Shown: positions 5,520 to 6,822 of the stretch, in pieces
How positions within the stretch are numbered: position 1 is the first letter of the stretch
Layout of the letters: each line of letters starts with the position of its first letter
NCBI GenBank assembly: GCA_002400445.1
Contig: DGQO01000062.1
Coordinates: 1-6,822 of the forward strand
Source of the DNA: Chitinophagaceae bacterium UBA4412
GTDB taxonomy: Bacteria; Bacteroidota; Bacteroidia; Chitinophagales; Chitinophagaceae
Direction: 5' to 3'
DNA: 6,822 nucleotides
Translations under genes and position numbers: made by a program
The notes under the pieces: model-generated
Database searches by the model: none
What the model was told of the DNA's origin: nothing
Seen by the model: the letters and a program-made list of their open reading frames with translations, nothing else

Positions 5520-6557
5520 ATGCCAGAAACTACTCCTCTAGAAAAACCCATGCTTTCTGCAAAAGACTTTGCTACAGACCAGGAAGTGCGGTGGTGCCCG
5601 GGTTGCGGCGACTATTCCATCCTTGCACAAGTGCAAAAAGTGATGCCTACGCTTGGCATACCAAAAGAAAATTTTGTAATTGTAAGCGGTATCGGATGCA
5701 GCAGCCGTTTTCCCTATTATATGAACACCTACGGTATGCACAGCATCCATGGCCGTGCCACTGCTATTGCCAGCGGGCTAAAAGCAGCAAGGCCGGAGTT
5801 AAGTGTGTGGATTGTAACCGGTGATGGCGATAGTTTGAGTATTGGTGGAAATCATACCATTCATTTGCTCCGCCGGAATTTTGATGTGAATATTTTGTTG
5901 TTCAACAATCAGATTTATGGCCTTACCAAGGGGCAATATTCTCCTACTTCGGAGCAGCATAAAATAACGAAGAGTACGCCCATGGGAAGTATTGATCATC
6001 CGTTTAACCCACTGGCCCTGGCCATGGGTGCCGATGCATCTTTTGTAGCCCGCAGTATGGATAGGGATCCAAAACACCTGCAAGCCATGCTCTTGCGCAG
6101 CCACGCTCATAAAGGTGCTTCCTTCCTGGAGATCTACCAGAACTGTAACATCTTTAATGATGGTGCGTTTGAAATTTTTACCGAGAAGAGTTCAAAAGCT
6201 AATGAGGTCATTTTCTTAGAGCAAGGCAAGCCGCTTGTTTTTGGGGCTAACCAGGATAAAGGAATTAAACTCGATGGCTTCAGGCCGGCAGTTGTAGACT
6301 TACAGGCAGGTGGTAGTCTCGATGATCTTTGGGTGCACGATGAAAAAGATTTCTATAAAGCACAGATCCTCATCCGCATGTTTGATGATCCACACCTGGA
6401 AGGACACCTGCCAAGACCTTTTGGTGTATTTTATGAAACGGAACGAGCCTGCTATGAAGATATGATGGCGATGCAATTAGAAGAAGCAGTTGCCAAATCG
6501 GGTAAAGGAGATTTGGATAAACTACTTCGTGGCCGGGAAACCTGGACGATAGCCTGA
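5520..6557 (+). CDS. korB: 2-oxoacid:ferredoxin oxidoreductase, beta (TPP-binding) subunit
   Basis: A 345-residue cytoplasmic subunit. Seen: W-C-P-G-C-G-D-Y with C26 and C29, G-I-G-C-S-S-R with C60, and Y-Q-N-C-N with C209, a full set for one [4Fe-4S] cluster as in OFOR beta subunits. The thiamine diphosphate and Mg site is G101-D-G-D104 with N129-N130 and I-Y-G-L-T-K-G-Q. The C-terminal region ends with the usual P-x-P-F-G-V-F-Y stretch (L-P-R-P-F-G-V-F). Family knowledge: with the alpha/gamma subunit it oxidises 2-oxoglutarate (or another 2-oxoacid) plus CoA to the acyl-CoA, CO2 and reduced ferredoxin. The length and G-I-G-C-S-S-R form fit the KorB branch, but the substrate is not proven. 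The gene for the alpha subunit, usually just upstream, is not in this window. ATG 5520 puts the first cluster Cys near residue 26, normal for the family; no SD. Confidence 0.93.
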   Translation: MPETTPLEKPMLSAKDFATDQEVRWCPGCGDYSILAQVQKVMPTLGIPKENFVIVSGIGCSSRFPYYMNTYGMHSIHGRATAIASGLKAARPELSVWIVTGDGDSLSIGGNHTIHLLRRNFDVNILLFNNQIYGLTKGQYSPTSEQHKITKSTPMGSIDHPFNPLALAMGADASFVARSMDRDPKHLQAMLLRSHAHKGASFLEIYQNCNIFNDGAFEIFTEKSSKANEVIFLEQGKPLVFGANQDKGIKLDGFRPAVVDLQAGGSLDDLWVHDEKDFYKAQILIRMFDDPHLEGHLPRPFGVFYETERACYEDMMAMQLEEAVAKSGKGDLDKLLRGRETWTIA

Positions 6558-6593
6558 TCTTTCCCCAACTAAATGTTTTTTTAAACTTGAGAT

Positions 6594-6632
6594 AAACAGT
6601 ATGGCCACCCTTTTGGGTGGCCACTGTTTTTT
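6594..6632 (+). terminator. Strong terminator between convergent genes
   Basis: GGCCACCC 6603-6610 and GGGTGGCC 6615-6622 form a perfect 8-bp stem on a TTTT loop. AAACAGT 6594-6600 extends it by pairing with ACTGTTT 6623-6629 across a 2-base bulge, and six Ts (6627-6632) follow on the plus strand. It ends the ferredoxin oxidoreductase transcript. On the minus strand the same hairpin lies 13 bases past the aspartate-semialdehyde dehydrogenase stop but has only a short T tract, so it may work in both directions, less well in reverse. Confidence 0.9.
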
Positions 6633-6644
6633 GCTTCAATACTA

Positions 6645-6822
6645 TTATTGTATAAATCCTCTTTGTAACAATTCTTCTGCTATCTGCACCGCATTGGTAG
6701 CGGCGCCTTTGCGCAGGTTGTCACTCACTACCCAGCAATTGAGTGTGTTCGGCAGGCTCTCATCCCGGCGAATGCGGCCCACAAACGTATCGTCCTTATC
6801 GTGGGCAGTAAGTGGCATGGGA
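6645..6822 (-). CDS. asd: Aspartate-semialdehyde dehydrogenase, C-terminal part (5' end outside window)
   Basis: On the minus strand a frame enters at the window edge and ends at TAA (6645-6647), giving the last 58 residues. The stretch V-G-R-I-R-R-D, then L-N-C-W-V-V-S-D-N-L-R-K-G-A-A-T-N-A-V-Q-I-A-E, is the conserved C-terminus of aspartate-semialdehyde dehydrogenase. Family knowledge: it makes L-aspartate 4-semialdehyde from aspartyl phosphate with NADPH, feeding lysine/diaminopimelate, threonine and methionine synthesis. The active-site Cys lies in the missing part. It converges on the ferredoxin oxidoreductase gene with a shared hairpin between them. The frame is intact to the end, with no sign of damage. 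Confidence 0.93.
   Translation of the reverse strand, partial: PMPLTAHDKDDTFVGRIRRDESLPNTLNCWVVSDNLRKGAATNAVQIAEELLQRGFIQ

Noticed and set aside
1..6822. CRISPR arrays, tRNA or rRNA genes, insertion sequences, phage or toxin-antitoxin genes
   Set aside because: I saw no regularly spaced repeats, no tRNA-like cloverleaf or rRNA stretch, no transposase or integrase motifs, and no toxin-antitoxin pair. The window appears to be ordinary chromosomal sequence.

Overview
The window looks like chromosomal DNA of a Bacteroidota bacterium, probably Chitinophagaceae or a close relative. Protein family content and style fit this: a long acyl-CoA dehydrogenase, a periplasmic Amidase_3 protein with Ig-like and AMIN-like parts, and a 7TM NarL-type kinase. 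Every full-length gene whose start is visible lacks a clear Shine-Dalgarno (SD) sequence, and most have a TAnnTTTG-like -7 box close upstream, which is the Bacteroidota promoter signature. The placement is inferred from style, not from a database search.

Layout, left to right. Positions 1-717 (+) hold the C-terminal part of an acyl-CoA dehydrogenase, closed by a strong intrinsic terminator at 737-769. A 261-base spacer follows, with one weak small ORF and an inverted repeat. Next come four co-oriented genes with gaps of 52, 61 and 60 bases and no terminator between them: a secreted N-acetylmuramoyl-L-alanine amidase (979-2745), a NarL/LuxR response regulator (2798-3430), a seven-helix membrane sensor histidine kinase of the HisKA_3 type (3492-4805), and a small AhpD-like carboxymuconolactone decarboxylase-family protein (4866-5210). 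The 309-base gap 5211-5519 holds a compact structured element: a perfect SD, a 14-codon ORF, and three consecutive hairpins, the last of them terminator-like. Then comes the beta subunit of a 2-oxoacid:ferredoxin oxidoreductase (5520-6557), a strong terminator (6594-6632), and, convergent on the minus strand, the last 58 codons of aspartate-semialdehyde dehydrogenase (6645-6822).

How they work together. The regulator and kinase are very probably a cognate two-component pair: the membrane kinase would phosphorylate D57 of the regulator, whose HTH then binds DNA. The amidase directly upstream is a plausible co-expressed or target gene, which would suggest envelope or cell-wall signalling, but nothing in the sequence proves it. 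The remaining genes are metabolic: beta-oxidation, ferredoxin-linked 2-oxoacid oxidation, and aspartate-family amino acid and diaminopimelate synthesis.

Most of the window is ordinary. The part most worth a second look is 5289-5430. A perfect SD is out of place among SD-less genes, and the hairpins contain two copies of TTCCGG that could compete for a single CCGGAA.
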